64,000 nt of DNA from Desulfitobacterium_A sp034927245 (GCF_034927245.1 NZ_JAYFQK010000010.1:1-64000); one strand, 5' to 3'. Shown: positions 16,670 through 25,665, counted from the stretch's first letter. Notes: generated by a model not told the origin, from the letters alone. Program-made: numbers and translations.

Positions 16670-17056
16670 ATGCTTATTACATGGAAATTCGCAGACGGTA
16701 CCACATCCGAAGTTGAGGTCAACGAGGAAATCGGCAGCTACATAACCGCGTCGCGGCGCGAGGAAAGCAATCTTGACCGCAAGGAGCGCTATCACAGCTA
16801 TTCACTCGACGCCATCGATTATGAGGGGCTGGAGTACGCGACGGACACTACCCCCGAAACCGAAATGTCAAGCAGGGACGATGCCGCTCAGGTTAATGCC
16901 GCGCTGGACAAGCTCTCGGAAACGCAGCAGCGCCGATTGCTGATGCTTGCGGACGGGCTTTCAATACGTGAAATTGCCCGCCGTGAGGGTGTCGATCATC
17001 GGGCCATACGCGAATCAATCGATGCCGCAAGAAAGAAATTTAAAAAGAATTTCTAA
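16670..17056 (+). CDS. Sigma-70 region 4-like phage regulator (128 aa)
   Basis: Residues about 75-125 form a region-4 type helix-turn-helix (LDKLSETQQRRLLMLADGLSIREIARREGVDHRAIRESIDAARKK, read in two halves). The N-terminal half has a short beta-like start (ITWKFADGTTSEVEVNEEI). Such proteins are frequent in Firmicutes prophages and conjugative elements and are thought to help transcription of element genes. ATG 16670 follows AAAGGAG. A 44-nt sequence repeated elsewhere in the element begins at its stop codon. Confidence 0.75.
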   Translation: MLITWKFADGTTSEVEVNEEIGSYITASRREESNLDRKERYHSYSLDAIDYEGLEYATDTTPETEMSSRDDAAQVNAALDKLSETQQRRLLMLADGLSIREIARREGVDHRAIRESIDAARKKFKKNF

Positions 17057-17098
17057 AACACCTCCCCAAAACAGCTTCCTTTTCTCCGTATACCGAGG
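17055..17098 (+). repeat. 44-nt dispersed repeat, copy A
   Basis: Starting AAAACACCTCCCC and ending CTCCGTATACCGAGG, this stretch matches copy B at 52079-52122 with five mismatches. Both copies lie directly before a small phage gene. It contains an anti-Shine-Dalgarno word (ACCTCC). Confidence 0.75.
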
Positions 17099-17120
17099 GA
17101 CAGGCAACACCGTCCCTCGG
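17093..17120 (+). promoter_or_regulatory. Perfect 9-bp hairpin in the leader of the 66-aa gene
   Basis: CCGAGGGAC (17093-17101) pairs perfectly with GTCCCTCGG (17112-17120). No T-run follows and the next gene starts 18 nt later behind AAAGGACGG, so a translational or antitermination role is more likely than termination. Confidence 0.5.
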
Positions 17121-17137
17121 AAAGGACGGATAGGAAA

Positions 17138-17338
17138 ATGAAGCACAACCTGAAAATCAGCGTTTCAAAGAAGCCCACCGAGGACGGCGTCGTCAGATGT
17201 CAGCGTGTCACAATGCGGGAACGGTTGCTTCGTCATTTGTTCGGCGAAAAACGCCGCGTGATGGTTATCGTTCCCGGCGACACCGTTGAGTGCGTTTCCA
17301 TTACGGAACTGCCGGACGGGGGTGACGAAAGCCGATGA
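17138..17338 (+). CDS. Small basic hypothetical phage protein (66 aa)
   Basis: A 66-residue basic protein (RVTMRERLLRHLFGEKRR, MVIVPGDTVECVSITELP). I recognise no family. It starts at ATG 17138 and overlaps the helicase fragment start by ATGA. Similar small proteins often sit before the phage SNF2 helicase, but no function is known to me. Confidence 0.55.
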   Translation: MKHNLKISVSKKPTEDGVVRCQRVTMRERLLRHLFGEKRRVMVIVPGDTVECVSITELPDGGDESR

Positions 17339-17529
17339 AAAAAGACACTGCTCCGCTGCTTCCAATGCCAATCAAGGCAAAGCCCTACGCGCATCAGGTC
17401 GCCGCATTCAATTTCGTTTGCGGGCTGTTCGGTCTGGTTTCGACGGGAGGTGATTCCGATGACGAAGGTCACGGTGAAATGCGCCCTGTGCGGGAAAGCA
17501 TTCCAGCGGTCGGAAAGCCAAATCCGTGA
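17335..17529 (+). pseudogene. N-terminal fragment of the split SNF2-type helicase
   Basis: Residues about 10-35 (PIKAKPYAHQVAAFNFVCGL) read as the usual N-terminus (Q-motif region) of the phage SNF2-like DEAD/DEAH helicase whose body lies at 17887-19231. After FGLVSTGGDS the frame runs into the HNH gene and becomes meaningless until its stop at 17527. The start overlaps the upstream gene (ATGA), as expected for the original first codon. The gene was apparently split by insertion of the endonuclease gene. Confidence 0.65.
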
Positions 17530-17881
17530 AAACAACTTCTGCTGCCGGGAGCATTTTTACAAATGGAACTCGCAGCGAATGACCGAGTACAACCGCACGG
17601 ATAACCCCATGAACAAGCCCGGTGGCATGATGGAGTCGCGTGTTAAGCGGAGTCGCAAGCTCCGTGGTACCGGCGAAGGAAAGGCGTATCCCAAGCTGCT
17701 CGGCAAACACGCGCACCGCAGAATTGCCGAAGCCATACTCGGCAGACCGCTCAAAAAGGGCGAGGTTGTCCACCACATCGACGGCAATAAGCTCAACAAC
17801 GACCCCGCAAACCTTGAGGTGCTCCCGTCACAGTCGGAGCATTGCAAAGTACACGGTTTCGGGAAGAAGAAAGGCAGGTGA
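17459..17881 (+). CDS. HNH endonuclease inserted in the helicase gene (140 aa)
   Basis: An N-terminal zinc-finger-like pair (CALCGKAF...CCREHFYKW) and a C-terminal HNH core (GEVVHHIDGNKLNNDPANLEVL, SEHCKVHG) match phage HNH homing-type nucleases. ATG 17459 has GGGAGG 8 nt ahead. The ORF fills almost the whole gap between the two helicase pieces, leaving no room for a group I intron core. It is therefore best read as a free-standing homing endonuclease gene that invaded the helicase. It probably nicks or cuts the uninterrupted allele. Confidence 0.8.
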   Translation: MTKVTVKCALCGKAFQRSESQIRENNFCCREHFYKWNSQRMTEYNRTDNPMNKPGGMMESRVKRSRKLRGTGEGKAYPKLLGKHAHRRIAEAILGRPLKKGEVVHHIDGNKLNNDPANLEVLPSQSEHCKVHGFGKKKGR

Positions 17882-17886
17882 TGTAA

Positions 17887-19231
17887 ATGAATATTTCCAG
17901 AAGTCAGGGCGTCGCTCTCCTAATGGAAATGGGTTAGCACCGGGAAAACGCTGGTGTCTATCGCCGCAGCAGGTGCGCTGTATAACGCCGGACGCATCAA
18001 ACGAGCGCTGGTCGTAGCACCGTTGTCGGTCGTCGGCGTATGGGACGAGGAGTTCGGCAAGTTTGCCGCTTTCGATTACACGCTCGCCGTGCTTAAGGGC
18101 AGCGGCGAGAAGAAGGCAGATACGCTCCGGCACATGATCGGCGATGCGCTGCAGGTGGCTGTCATCAACTACGAATCAGCGTGGCGTTTAGAAAAGGAGC
18201 TTACGGCATGGCATCCCGACCTGATCATCGCCGACGAGGGGCACAAAATCAAGACGCACAACATCTCGGCGTCCAAGGCGATGCACCGGTTGGGCGCAGC
18301 GGCAAAATACCGGCTGCTGCTGACGGGAACGCCGGTCACGAACAAGGCAATCGACGTCTTCTCCCAGTACAAGTTCCTCGACCCGCGCATCTTCGGACAG
18401 TCGTTTTACAGCTTCCGCAACACCTATTTTTACATGACCGGCTACGGCAATCACACGCCGGTGCTCAAAAAGTCGATGGAGCCGGAGTTGACCCGCCGTA
18501 TGCACAGCATCGCGTTTCGGGCGACAAAGAAGGACTGCCTTGACCTGCCGGAAACGACCGACATCATCCGCAAGGTCGAGCTGGAGCCGAGAGCGGTGAA
18601 GCTCTACCAAAGTCTCGTGCAGGAGAGCTACGCCGAGCTATCCGAGGGCGAGGTCACCATCACCAACGTGCTCACCAAGCTGCTGCGGCTATCGCAGCTC
18701 ACGGGCGGCTTCATCGGTAGCGACGAGAGCAGCGCCGCAGAACAGGTATCAACGGCAAAGCTCGACGTTCTGGAGGACATCCTCGACGCGGCAATCGAGG
18801 AAAATCGCAAGCTCGTCGTTATCGCCCGCTTCGTGCCGGAGCTTGACGCGATCTGCGCCATGCTCGAAAAGAAGCGTGTCAACTACTCCATCGTCAAAGG
18901 CGGCGTAAAAGACCGCGACGAGCAGGTCGCCCGCTTCCAGAACGACCCCGATGTCCCCGTATTTGTCGGGCAGATCGCAACCGCCGGTCTGGGGCTGACG
19001 CTCACGGCGGCAAGCACGATGGTCTTTTACTCGCTGGATTACAGCATGAGCAACTTCGAGCAGTGCAAAGCCCGTATTCACCGCGCCGGTCAGCGGATGC
19101 CATGTACCTATATTTATCTTACCGCGCAGGGCACGGTCGATGAGAAGGTGCTCAAAGCCCTGAAGAACAAGGCGAACCTTGCCAAGACGCTGGTCGACGA
19201 TTATCGCTACGGCAACAACCCATTTATGTAA
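17887..19231 (+). pseudogene. SNF2-type DEAD/DEAH helicase body, interrupted at the P-loop
   Basis: The right part of a phage SNF2-like helicase. The first stretch, ISRSQGVALLMEMG (from 17890), ends in TAG at 17935. The frame resumes one base over with STGKTLVSIAAAG and then runs open to 19231, with DEGH in motif II (LIIADEGHKIKT), LLLTGTPVT, and motifs V/VI (GLGLTLTAASTMVF, RIHRAGQR). Removing the four bases TTAG (17934-17937) restores MEMGTGKT exactly. Translation could restart at GTG 17954, but that would omit the Walker A Lys. So the product is probably inactive as read, unless a frameshift or sequence error is involved. Confidence 0.75.
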
Positions 19232-19245
19232 AGGAGCATATCACA

Positions 19246-19668
19246 ATGGACAATTCCGAAAAAATGTTTGAACTCGCAGACCGGCTTAAGTCTCTGCGGG
19301 ACGAGAAAAAAGACGCCGAGCAGCGCGTGAAGGAGTTAAACGCCGCACTCGACGAAACCGACGCTGCTCTGGCGCAGCTCATGACCGATACCGAAACGCA
19401 GAACTTCACCCGCTCCGGCACGATGTTCTGCCTCACCAATACGACCCGCGCATCGGCGACCGCCGACCGCAAGGACGAGCTCTTTGAGGCGCTTCGAGCA
19501 GAGGGCTACGGCGGACTGGTCTACGAGACCGTCAACGCAAACTCCCTCTCGGCTTTTGTGCGGGAGCAGATATCCGAGAACGACGATGTGTTACCCGACT
19601 GGCTTGAAGGGCTGGTCAGCGTATTCGAAAAAACGACCGTGGGCGTGCGCAAGGCGACCCGCAAATAA
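19246..19668 (+). CDS. Conserved phage protein with N-terminal coiled coil (140 aa)
   Basis: Residues 1-45 form a charged heptad-like helix (FELADRLKSLRDEKKDAEQR), then a mixed domain (TMFCLTNTTRASATADRK, LFEALRAEGYGGLVYETVN). The type is regularly found between the helicase and polymerase of Clostridia prophages, but I know no function for it. ATG 19246 follows AAAGGAG, 14 nt after the helicase stop. It sits in the replication operon. Confidence 0.65.
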   Translation: MDNSEKMFELADRLKSLRDEKKDAEQRVKELNAALDETDAALAQLMTDTETQNFTRSGTMFCLTNTTRASATADRKDELFEALRAEGYGGLVYETVNANSLSAFVREQISENDDVLPDWLEGLVSVFEKTTVGVRKATRK

Positions 19669-19688
19669 CGAAAGGATGGAACAAAACT

Positions 19689-20444
19689 ATGAAAAGCAAC
19701 GAAAAGACGGCTCTTACCACTACGAACAGTGCATTTCTGGCGCTGAAGGACTTCAACCTGAACGACGCGCTCTCCGAGGAGCTTTCCGGCTTGTCCGGCA
19801 GCTTTGAGCGTATCAAAATACCCGCTGCCGGTATGACGGTATTTGAAATCCCCGGCGAAAACCCCGACTCGCCCGAAACGGTCAAGGAGTTTTCTGCGGT
19901 CATCCTGCATCATCACCCGCTGTATGCCTATTACACAGACAAGTACACGGGCGGCTCCAATCCTCCCGATTGCGGCAGCTTCGATGGTGTCATAGGTGAA
20001 GGCAATCCCGGCGGTGAATGCGCCAAGTGTCCGTATAACAAATTCGGCTCCGGAGAAAACGGTGCAAAGGCTTGCAAAAACCGCCGCCGCATCTACCTTC
20101 TGCGCGAGGGCGAGATTTTCCCGATGATACTCTCTCTGCCGACCGGCTCGCTCAAAGACTTCACCCGCTATATCATGCGTCTGCTTTCCAAGGGTAAAAA
20201 ATCCAACGCAGTGGTCACCAAATTTACGTTGAAGAAGGCTACGAACAATAGCGGCATCGCGTATTCTCAGGCGCAGTTCTCGGTTGACCGCAATTTGACC
20301 GACGAGGAGTTTGCGCTCATCTCCGGGCTGACGGAGCAGGTCAAAACATTCGCTGCCCGCGTCGGCTACGACACGGAATCCACTGTGGATGTTCCCGCAA
20401 ACGTTGATCCCGAAACCGGCGAGGTCATCGAACCTCTCGCCTGA
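19689..20444 (+). CDS. Conserved phage replication-module protein (251 aa)
   Basis: 251 residues, with Cys in GGECAKCPYNKFGSG and KACKNRR that may bind a metal, and a beta-rich core (GMTVFEIPGEN, FSAVILHHHPLYAYYTDKY). It stands where these phages often encode a single-strand DNA-binding or annealing protein, just before the DNA polymerase. I cannot identify the family with confidence. The start ATG 19689 follows GAAAGGATGG. Confidence 0.65.
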   Translation: MKSNEKTALTTTNSAFLALKDFNLNDALSEELSGLSGSFERIKIPAAGMTVFEIPGENPDSPETVKEFSAVILHHHPLYAYYTDKYTGGSNPPDCGSFDGVIGEGNPGGECAKCPYNKFGSGENGAKACKNRRRIYLLREGEIFPMILSLPTGSLKDFTRYIMRLLSKGKKSNAVVTKFTLKKATNNSGIAYSQAQFSVDRNLTDEEFALISGLTEQVKTFAARVGYDTESTVDVPANVDPETGEVIEPLA

Positions 20445-20509
20445 ATCATAACCGCCGCCGGTCGGGTAGTTTTACGCTGCCCGACCGTAAGCGGCAGATT
20501 GGAGTACAT

Positions 20510-22432
20510 ATGGATTACCACATTATATATACAACCGACGCGATACGCGAATATATCGGCGATGCTGGTATTATCGCTTTCGACTTTGAAACTGCCCCCG
20601 ACGACGCATGGCGCGATGAGCCAAAGGCGGCGCTTGACGCGCATAAAGCGCATATCGTCGGTATCAGCCTTTCCGTTTCGGAGGGCAGTGCCGTGTATAT
20701 CCCGCTGGCGCATAAGGTCGGCGATAACGCAGCAGATCCCGCAAGTGTTATGGAGTATCTGCGTGAAGCCGTCTTTGAAAATCCCAAGCTCGTGAAGGTA
20801 GCGCACAACCTCGCTTTTGAAGCGATGTTCCTGTACGCGATGGGAATTGTCGTATGCGAACCCTGCTATGACACCATCGCGGCGGCACAGCTCACTCTCA
20901 AGAGCAAATTCGAGTTTCGCAATTTGTCGGACAGTGGCTTAAAGCTGCTTTCAACCTCGCTTTTCGGCGCGAATATGCCGGACTTCAATACCGTTACGGC
21001 GGGACGGCATTTTGATGAAATGGATCCGGCAGACGATGAAACGCTGCGCTACGCCTGTGCCGACAGCGATTATACGCTGCGGCTGTATCACAAATTCAAT
21101 GGCTGGTTTGACAAAAACCTGCCCAGCCACCGAAACCTCGTGGAGCAGGTCGAATCGCCCACAGCGGTGTATTGCGGCATGATGAAGTATAACGGTGTGC
21201 CTATGGATGTGTCGGCAATGCTTGAAAGGCAAAAGGAAGCGGAAGAAAAAATCGTGTCAATCCGCGCCGAAATCGATGAGATGACCGGCGGCGTGGACAT
21301 CGGCGCAAATGCCTCCACTTTGGCGTTCAAGCAGTATCTATATAAAGGCCTCGGCCTGCCTGTACTGAAAACCACGGAAAAGCATCAGGAGGCGGCGGAC
21401 GACGCAACGATGATTTTGCTTACCGAATACTGCCAAGAGAAGCGCCCGGAGCTTGTTCGCCTGTTTGAACTGGTACAGGAGTACCGCAAGTGGGGCAAGC
21501 TGAAAAGCACATATATAGACGGGTACTTGACGCACATCAACAAGGCCACTGGGCGCATTCATCCCGACCTGATGCCGCTCGGCACCGAAACGGGACGGTT
21601 TGCGTCGCGTAATCCCAACCTGCAAAACTGTCCGCGCAAGGACAATGACCCGGTCGGCATTCGTAAGTTTATCGTCGCACCGGAGGGCAGCTTGCTTATT
21701 TCATTGGATTTCTCCCAGATAGAATTAAGGGTTGGCGCGTTCTACTGCCGTGATGAAAGAATGCTTGAAACCTATCGCGGAAGCGGCGACATTCACGCGC
21801 AGACGGCATCGGTCATTTTCAAAATTCCATTTAAAACGGCGGTCGATAAAAATGCACCGCACTACAAAGAACGCAGGACGATAGCCAAGAACTGCAACTT
21901 CGGCGTGTTCTACGGTCTGTTCGCGGCGGGGCTGCAGCGAACGCTGCGCTTTAAGGCGGGGCTTGATGTGTCAAAGCAGGAATGTGAAACGATCATCGAG
22001 CAACTAAAAAGCGGATACCCGCGCTTGGCCGAATGGCAGGACAGGTTCAAGAGACGCGCCGCCAGCACATACTTCTCGGAAACATGGCTGGGTCGCCGCA
22101 GATACCTCGTCGGCATTTTGTCCTCCGACTGGGGTACGCGTTCCTTTGCCGAACGCTGCGCGATGAATACACCGATTCAGGGTACCGCCGCCGATATCCT
22201 CAAACTGGCGATGGGACGCATCGTCGCAGGCATGAAGAAGCGGCCGTGGCTCAAGCCCTTTTTACAGATTCACGATGAACTGGTGTTTGAGATCCCTGCG
22301 GACAAGCTCGACGAAGCGGTTACATTTATAAAGACCTGTATGGAGGTGCAGCCGTTCCCGGAATTCGATGTGCCAATCATCGCTGAGGCGGCGTATGGGG
22401 CAAATTTCGGCGAGCTGAAAGAAATGGGGTGA
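20510..22432 (+). CDS. Phage DNA polymerase, family A with 3'-5' exonuclease domain
   Basis: 640 residues, similar to the Klenow part of Pol I. The N-terminal exonuclease has IIAFDFETAPD (ExoI, D and E) and later YACADSDYT (ExoIII). The polymerase shows motif A (LISLDFSQIELRVGAF), motif B (RRTIAKNCNFGVFYG) and motif C (QIHDELVFEIP). A 5' nuclease domain is absent, as is usual for phages. All catalytic acidic residues are visible. The start ATG 20510 has GGAG 5 nt ahead. It copies the phage genome with the primase-helicase encoded downstream. Confidence 0.95.
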   Translation: MDYHIIYTTDAIREYIGDAGIIAFDFETAPDDAWRDEPKAALDAHKAHIVGISLSVSEGSAVYIPLAHKVGDNAADPASVMEYLREAVFENPKLVKVAHNLAFEAMFLYAMGIVVCEPCYDTIAAAQLTLKSKFEFRNLSDSGLKLLSTSLFGANMPDFNTVTAGRHFDEMDPADDETLRYACADSDYTLRLYHKFNGWFDKNLPSHRNLVEQVESPTAVYCGMMKYNGVPMDVSAMLERQKEAEEKIVSIRAEIDEMTGGVDIGANASTLAFKQYLYKGLGLPVLKTTEKHQEAADDATMILLTEYCQEKRPELVRLFELVQEYRKWGKLKSTYIDGYLTHINKATGRIHPDLMPLGTETGRFASRNPNLQNCPRKDNDPVGIRKFIVAPEGSLLISLDFSQIELRVGAFYCRDERMLETYRGSGDIHAQTASVIFKIPFKTAVDKNAPHYKERRTIAKNCNFGVFYGLFAAGLQRTLRFKAGLDVSKQECETIIEQLKSGYPRLAEWQDRFKRRAASTYFSETWLGRRRYLVGILSSDWGTRSFAERCAMNTPIQGTAADILKLAMGRIVAGMKKRPWLKPFLQIHDELVFEIPADKLDEAVTFIKTCMEVQPFPEFDVPIIAEAAYGANFGELKEMG

Positions 22433-22436
22433 ACAT

Positions 22437-22862
22437 ATGGGAGTTAATATCTACAATTCCGAGGGTTATCTTGACCCGACCGCGCACGACGCGGTGGTGA
22501 ATGTTCTTAAAGAGCAGCGCAAACGCCCGTATATGCCGAAGGTGTTCATATCGTCTCCCTACGCCGGGGATACGGAGCAAAACACTCTAAATGCCCGCCG
22601 CTATTGCGCTTTCGCTGTAAAGTCCGGCTACATACCGTTTGCCCCACACCTATTCTTTGTGCAGTTCCTTTCAGACGCTGTTCCAGAAGAACGCGAGCTT
22701 GGAATGTTCATGGGTATGGTGTTTCTGGACGGCTGCAAAGAGGTATGGGTGTTCGGCGAGCGCATATCGCCTGGAATGGAGCGCGAAATTGACCGTGCCG
22801 AGAAGCGAGGCATCGTAATCAGGCATTTTAATGAGGATTGCGAGGAGGTGTCGCCGAAATGA
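22437..22862 (+). CDS. DUF4406 (nucleoside 2-deoxyribosyltransferase-like) protein (141 aa)
   Basis: KVFISSPYAGDTEQNTLNA and the later YIPFAPHLFFVQFL and MFMGMVFLDGCKEVWVFG match DUF4406, a Rossmann-like relative of nucleoside deoxyribosyltransferases. The family may act on nucleotides or NAD-like substrates, but the phage role is unknown. It overlaps the primase-helicase gene (ATGA) and lies 4 nt after the polymerase, so it is in the replication operon. Confidence 0.8.
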   Translation: MGVNIYNSEGYLDPTAHDAVVNVLKEQRKRPYMPKVFISSPYAGDTEQNTLNARRYCAFAVKSGYIPFAPHLFFVQFLSDAVPEERELGMFMGMVFLDGCKEVWVFGERISPGMEREIDRAEKRGIVIRHFNEDCEEVSPK

Positions 22863-25396
22863 GCTATCCGCAGGAACTGATGGAGCGAAAGCAATGGGTC
22901 AACTGGCGGCTCATCCCCGATAAGGAAGGCGGCAAGGATAAAAAGATGCCGTTCAATCCCATATCGGGCAAGGGCGCAGCGTCCAATAATCCGGCGACAT
23001 GGACGGATTACGCGACCGCCGCCGACGCGCTGGAGAGATACGGCTTTACGGGGTTGGGCTTCATGTTCACGAAGGACGATGACCTTGTAGGCGTGGATGT
23101 TGACCATTGCTACGATCCGGCAACAAAGACTTTCAACGATACCGCGAAAGCCATCATCGCAAAGCAGCCGACCTACATGGAGTTTTCTCCCTCCGGCACA
23201 GGCATCCATCTTTTCTTCAAAGGCACGATACCCGGCACCGGCAACAAAAACACCAAGACCGGCGTGGAGATGTACGAGCATACCCGCTACTTCACCATGA
23301 CAGGTAAAAGGCTGGACAGCGCGACCGACACCATCGCCGAGGACGACGGTACGCTCAAATGGATTCATGAAACGTATATCCGATCTTCCAAAAAGCAAAA
23401 GAAAAAGGCAAAAAAGAACGCCGCTGCGCCGCTTACTGATGACGACCTTCTGGAGCTTGCGAAAAGTGCGGAAAATGGCGAGTCCTTTACAAAGCTGTGG
23501 GACGGCGATTGGCAGGGCGACTATTCCAGCCAGTCCGAGGCGGATATGGCGCTCTGCTGCAAGCTGGCGTTCTGGTCTGGCAAGGACAAGGAGCAGATGG
23601 ACAGGCTTTTCCGGCAAAGCGGACTATTCCGAGAAAAGTGGGATACGCGGCACCATGCTAGCGGCGCAACCTACGGCGAGGAAACGTTGGCCAAGGCTTG
23701 CGAGCTTACCGAGGATGTCTATGCCTCCGGCGGCAACGCGCCTGTCTATGAATATAAGGGGCAATACTTCCGCGCCAAGGGCGACAACACCTATCCCATT
23801 ACGAATTTCGTATTCGTGCCGGTGGAGATGATTATCGCCGAGGAGGAAACGCAATTGACCGCCGACCTTGTGACGGTGCGCGGCGAGACATACCGTTTGA
23901 CCTTTATGACGACGGATTTCGCCAATCAGCAGAAATTCAAGAATGCGCTTAATAAACGCACCATCGCACTCAGCTATACCGGCTCGGACGGCGATTTGGA
24001 GCTGCTCAAAGCCTATGTATCGGAATTGGACTGGCCGACGAAAATCGGCGTCAAGGCAATGGGTATCTACGAGCATGAAAGCGGTATGGCATTTGTGTCG
24101 TCGGACGGCGCGGTAGATGCAGACGGCGCGGCGGTCGAAAGCATCGTTCAATTGGAAAAATACCGCAGCATTGCCAGCACCATCTTGGCGGCGAAGCCTC
24201 TGACGGCGAGCCAGCTTCAAAGGCTCGGTGAACGGCTCATGTCGTATAACGAACCGGCAAAGACGGTGTCAATTCTTGCATGGATATCGGGGTGCTTCAT
24301 AAAAGAGCATCTGCGGAAAAAGAATATGAAGTTCCCGCATCTCATGTTAATCGGCGAAGCCGGAAGCGGTAAAAGCAATACGCTCGAGCGGGTCATCATG
24401 CCGGTGTTTTCAAGGGCGAAAATCGTCGCAGCGGGTCAGACGACGGCGTTTACGCTAATGAAGGATGCAGCGTCCTCAAATATCATACCTATGGCGCTGG
24501 ATGAGTTCAAGCCTTCAAAAATCGACAGGTTTCGACTTGACGCCCTGCTCAACCATTTTCGTAACAGCTATGACGGGCAGGAAGGTATCCGTGGACGCGC
24601 CGACCAAAGCATCGTGAGCTACGAGCTTCTTGCGCCGCTCGTTGTCGCCGGTGAGGAATCGCCGGATGAAGCGGCAATCAGGGAACGCAGTATTGAACTG
24701 CTATTCTCCAAAAAGGACTTGAAAGCGGTGGAATGCCGCGCGGCGTTTCGTGATTTATGCTCCAGCGACGATTTACTCGGAAGTCTGGGGCATAGCTTAC
24801 TCTCCATCGCATTGAAAACGAAGCCCGCTGAGTGTTATGCGTGGTATGAAGACGCGCTCGGATCCTTTAATAAAGAACTGCCGTCGCGTATCGTGAACAA
24901 CCTTGCCTGTATGGTTGCGGGACTGCGGCTCTTGGAAAAGCTTTGCGGGGCGCTTGGGCTTACCTGGCACGAGGTATTTCCATACAACATGGAATCCTGC
25001 ACGAGGTATATCGAATACGCGGCAAAGGAATATCTGCTCGACGGCGGCACCAGCAATAAAAGCGTGATCGAACAGACGCTGGAGGTCATGTCGCGCATGG
25101 GGCTTGATCCCAAGAGCGACTATGCCATTTGCGACGGCGATGCCGTGCTGGCGCTTCGGCTCAACCCTGTATACGACAAATATACCAAGTACCGCAAGGA
25201 CTATGCCGTTGCCGGTGAAACGCTGACCTACGCTCAGTTCAAGCTGCAGCTTTCGCACTCGGACTATTTTCTCGAAAGCAACGTGCAAAAGCGCATCGGC
25301 TCCGAAAATCGGCGCGTTTGGACACTCAATTACGGACTGCTGAAAGCGAGGTGCGACGTCTCCGGCTTCGAACTCACGGAGATAGAACCGCTATGA
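22859..25396 (+). CDS. Phage primase-polymerase/helicase fusion (845 aa)
   Basis: The N-terminal 170 residues form a PrimPol-type domain (KQWVNWRLIPDKEGGKDKK, LVGVDVDHCYD, YMEFSPSGTGIHLFFKG, and an ARYFTMTG-like stretch). The middle part (DLLELAKSAENGESF, LAFWSGKDKEQMDRLFRQSG) resembles the NrS-1 phage polymerase helix bundle. The C-terminal half is an ATPase with Walker A (GEAGSGKSNT, about residue 498) and MALDEF as Walker B. It would prime and unwind at the replication fork. ATG 22859 has GAGGAGGT upstream and overlaps the previous stop. Confidence 0.88.
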   Translation: MSYPQELMERKQWVNWRLIPDKEGGKDKKMPFNPISGKGAASNNPATWTDYATAADALERYGFTGLGFMFTKDDDLVGVDVDHCYDPATKTFNDTAKAIIAKQPTYMEFSPSGTGIHLFFKGTIPGTGNKNTKTGVEMYEHTRYFTMTGKRLDSATDTIAEDDGTLKWIHETYIRSSKKQKKKAKKNAAAPLTDDDLLELAKSAENGESFTKLWDGDWQGDYSSQSEADMALCCKLAFWSGKDKEQMDRLFRQSGLFREKWDTRHHASGATYGEETLAKACELTEDVYASGGNAPVYEYKGQYFRAKGDNTYPITNFVFVPVEMIIAEEETQLTADLVTVRGETYRLTFMTTDFANQQKFKNALNKRTIALSYTGSDGDLELLKAYVSELDWPTKIGVKAMGIYEHESGMAFVSSDGAVDADGAAVESIVQLEKYRSIASTILAAKPLTASQLQRLGERLMSYNEPAKTVSILAWISGCFIKEHLRKKNMKFPHLMLIGEAGSGKSNTLERVIMPVFSRAKIVAAGQTTAFTLMKDAASSNIIPMALDEFKPSKIDRFRLDALLNHFRNSYDGQEGIRGRADQSIVSYELLAPLVVAGEESPDEAAIRERSIELLFSKKDLKAVECRAAFRDLCSSDDLLGSLGHSLLSIALKTKPAECYAWYEDALGSFNKELPSRIVNNLACMVAGLRLLEKLCGALGLTWHEVFPYNMESCTRYIEYAAKEYLLDGGTSNKSVIEQTLEVMSRMGLDPKSDYAICDGDAVLALRLNPVYDKYTKYRKDYAVAGETLTYAQFKLQLSHSDYFLESNVQKRIGSENRRVWTLNYGLLKARCDVSGFELTEIEPL

Positions 25397-25405
25397 CCGG
25401 CGGAT

Positions 25406-25652
25406 TTGTAACTTCGCAAGCAAAAATGCAACTTCACGGAGGGCAAAAGTTACAGGAAAAGTTACGCCCGGAAGCCACTATAAATAAGCACAATTTGAGG
25501 CTTTCTTATGTTTTGTAACTTTGTAACTTCTAAAATCAAGGGTATACACGCGAGAGCAACATCGATTCAATACGCGAACGCACGTGTGCGCGTGAATATA
25601 TGCACACCTCTATATTTCGAGGTTACGAAGTTACATTGGGCAAATAAGTTAC
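25406..25652. repeat. Seven-copy AAGTTAC/GTAACTT cluster, candidate replication origin
   Basis: The 269-nt gap 25397-25665 has no credible gene. It holds seven exact copies of AAGTTAC or its complement: 25408-25414, 25447-25453, 25459-25465, 25515-25521, 25523-25529, 25628-25634 and 25646-25652. There are also near copies (GGTTAC at 25621, GCAACTT at 25428). Copies occur in both orientations, several in close pairs. Iteron-like repeats directly after a primase-helicase suggest an origin or a repressor array. Confidence 0.6.
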
Positions 25653-25665
25653 AAGGAGGCAGGCA

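Noticed and set aside
17432..17890. A group I intron in the helicase gene
   Set aside because: The HNH ORF fills nearly the whole insert, leaving too little sequence for an intron core, and I could not see the conserved P/Q/R/S elements.
22628..23617. A 329-codon minus-strand frame over the primase gene
   Set aside because: It is fully antisense to the DUF4406 and primase-helicase genes, without a ribosome site or a domain.
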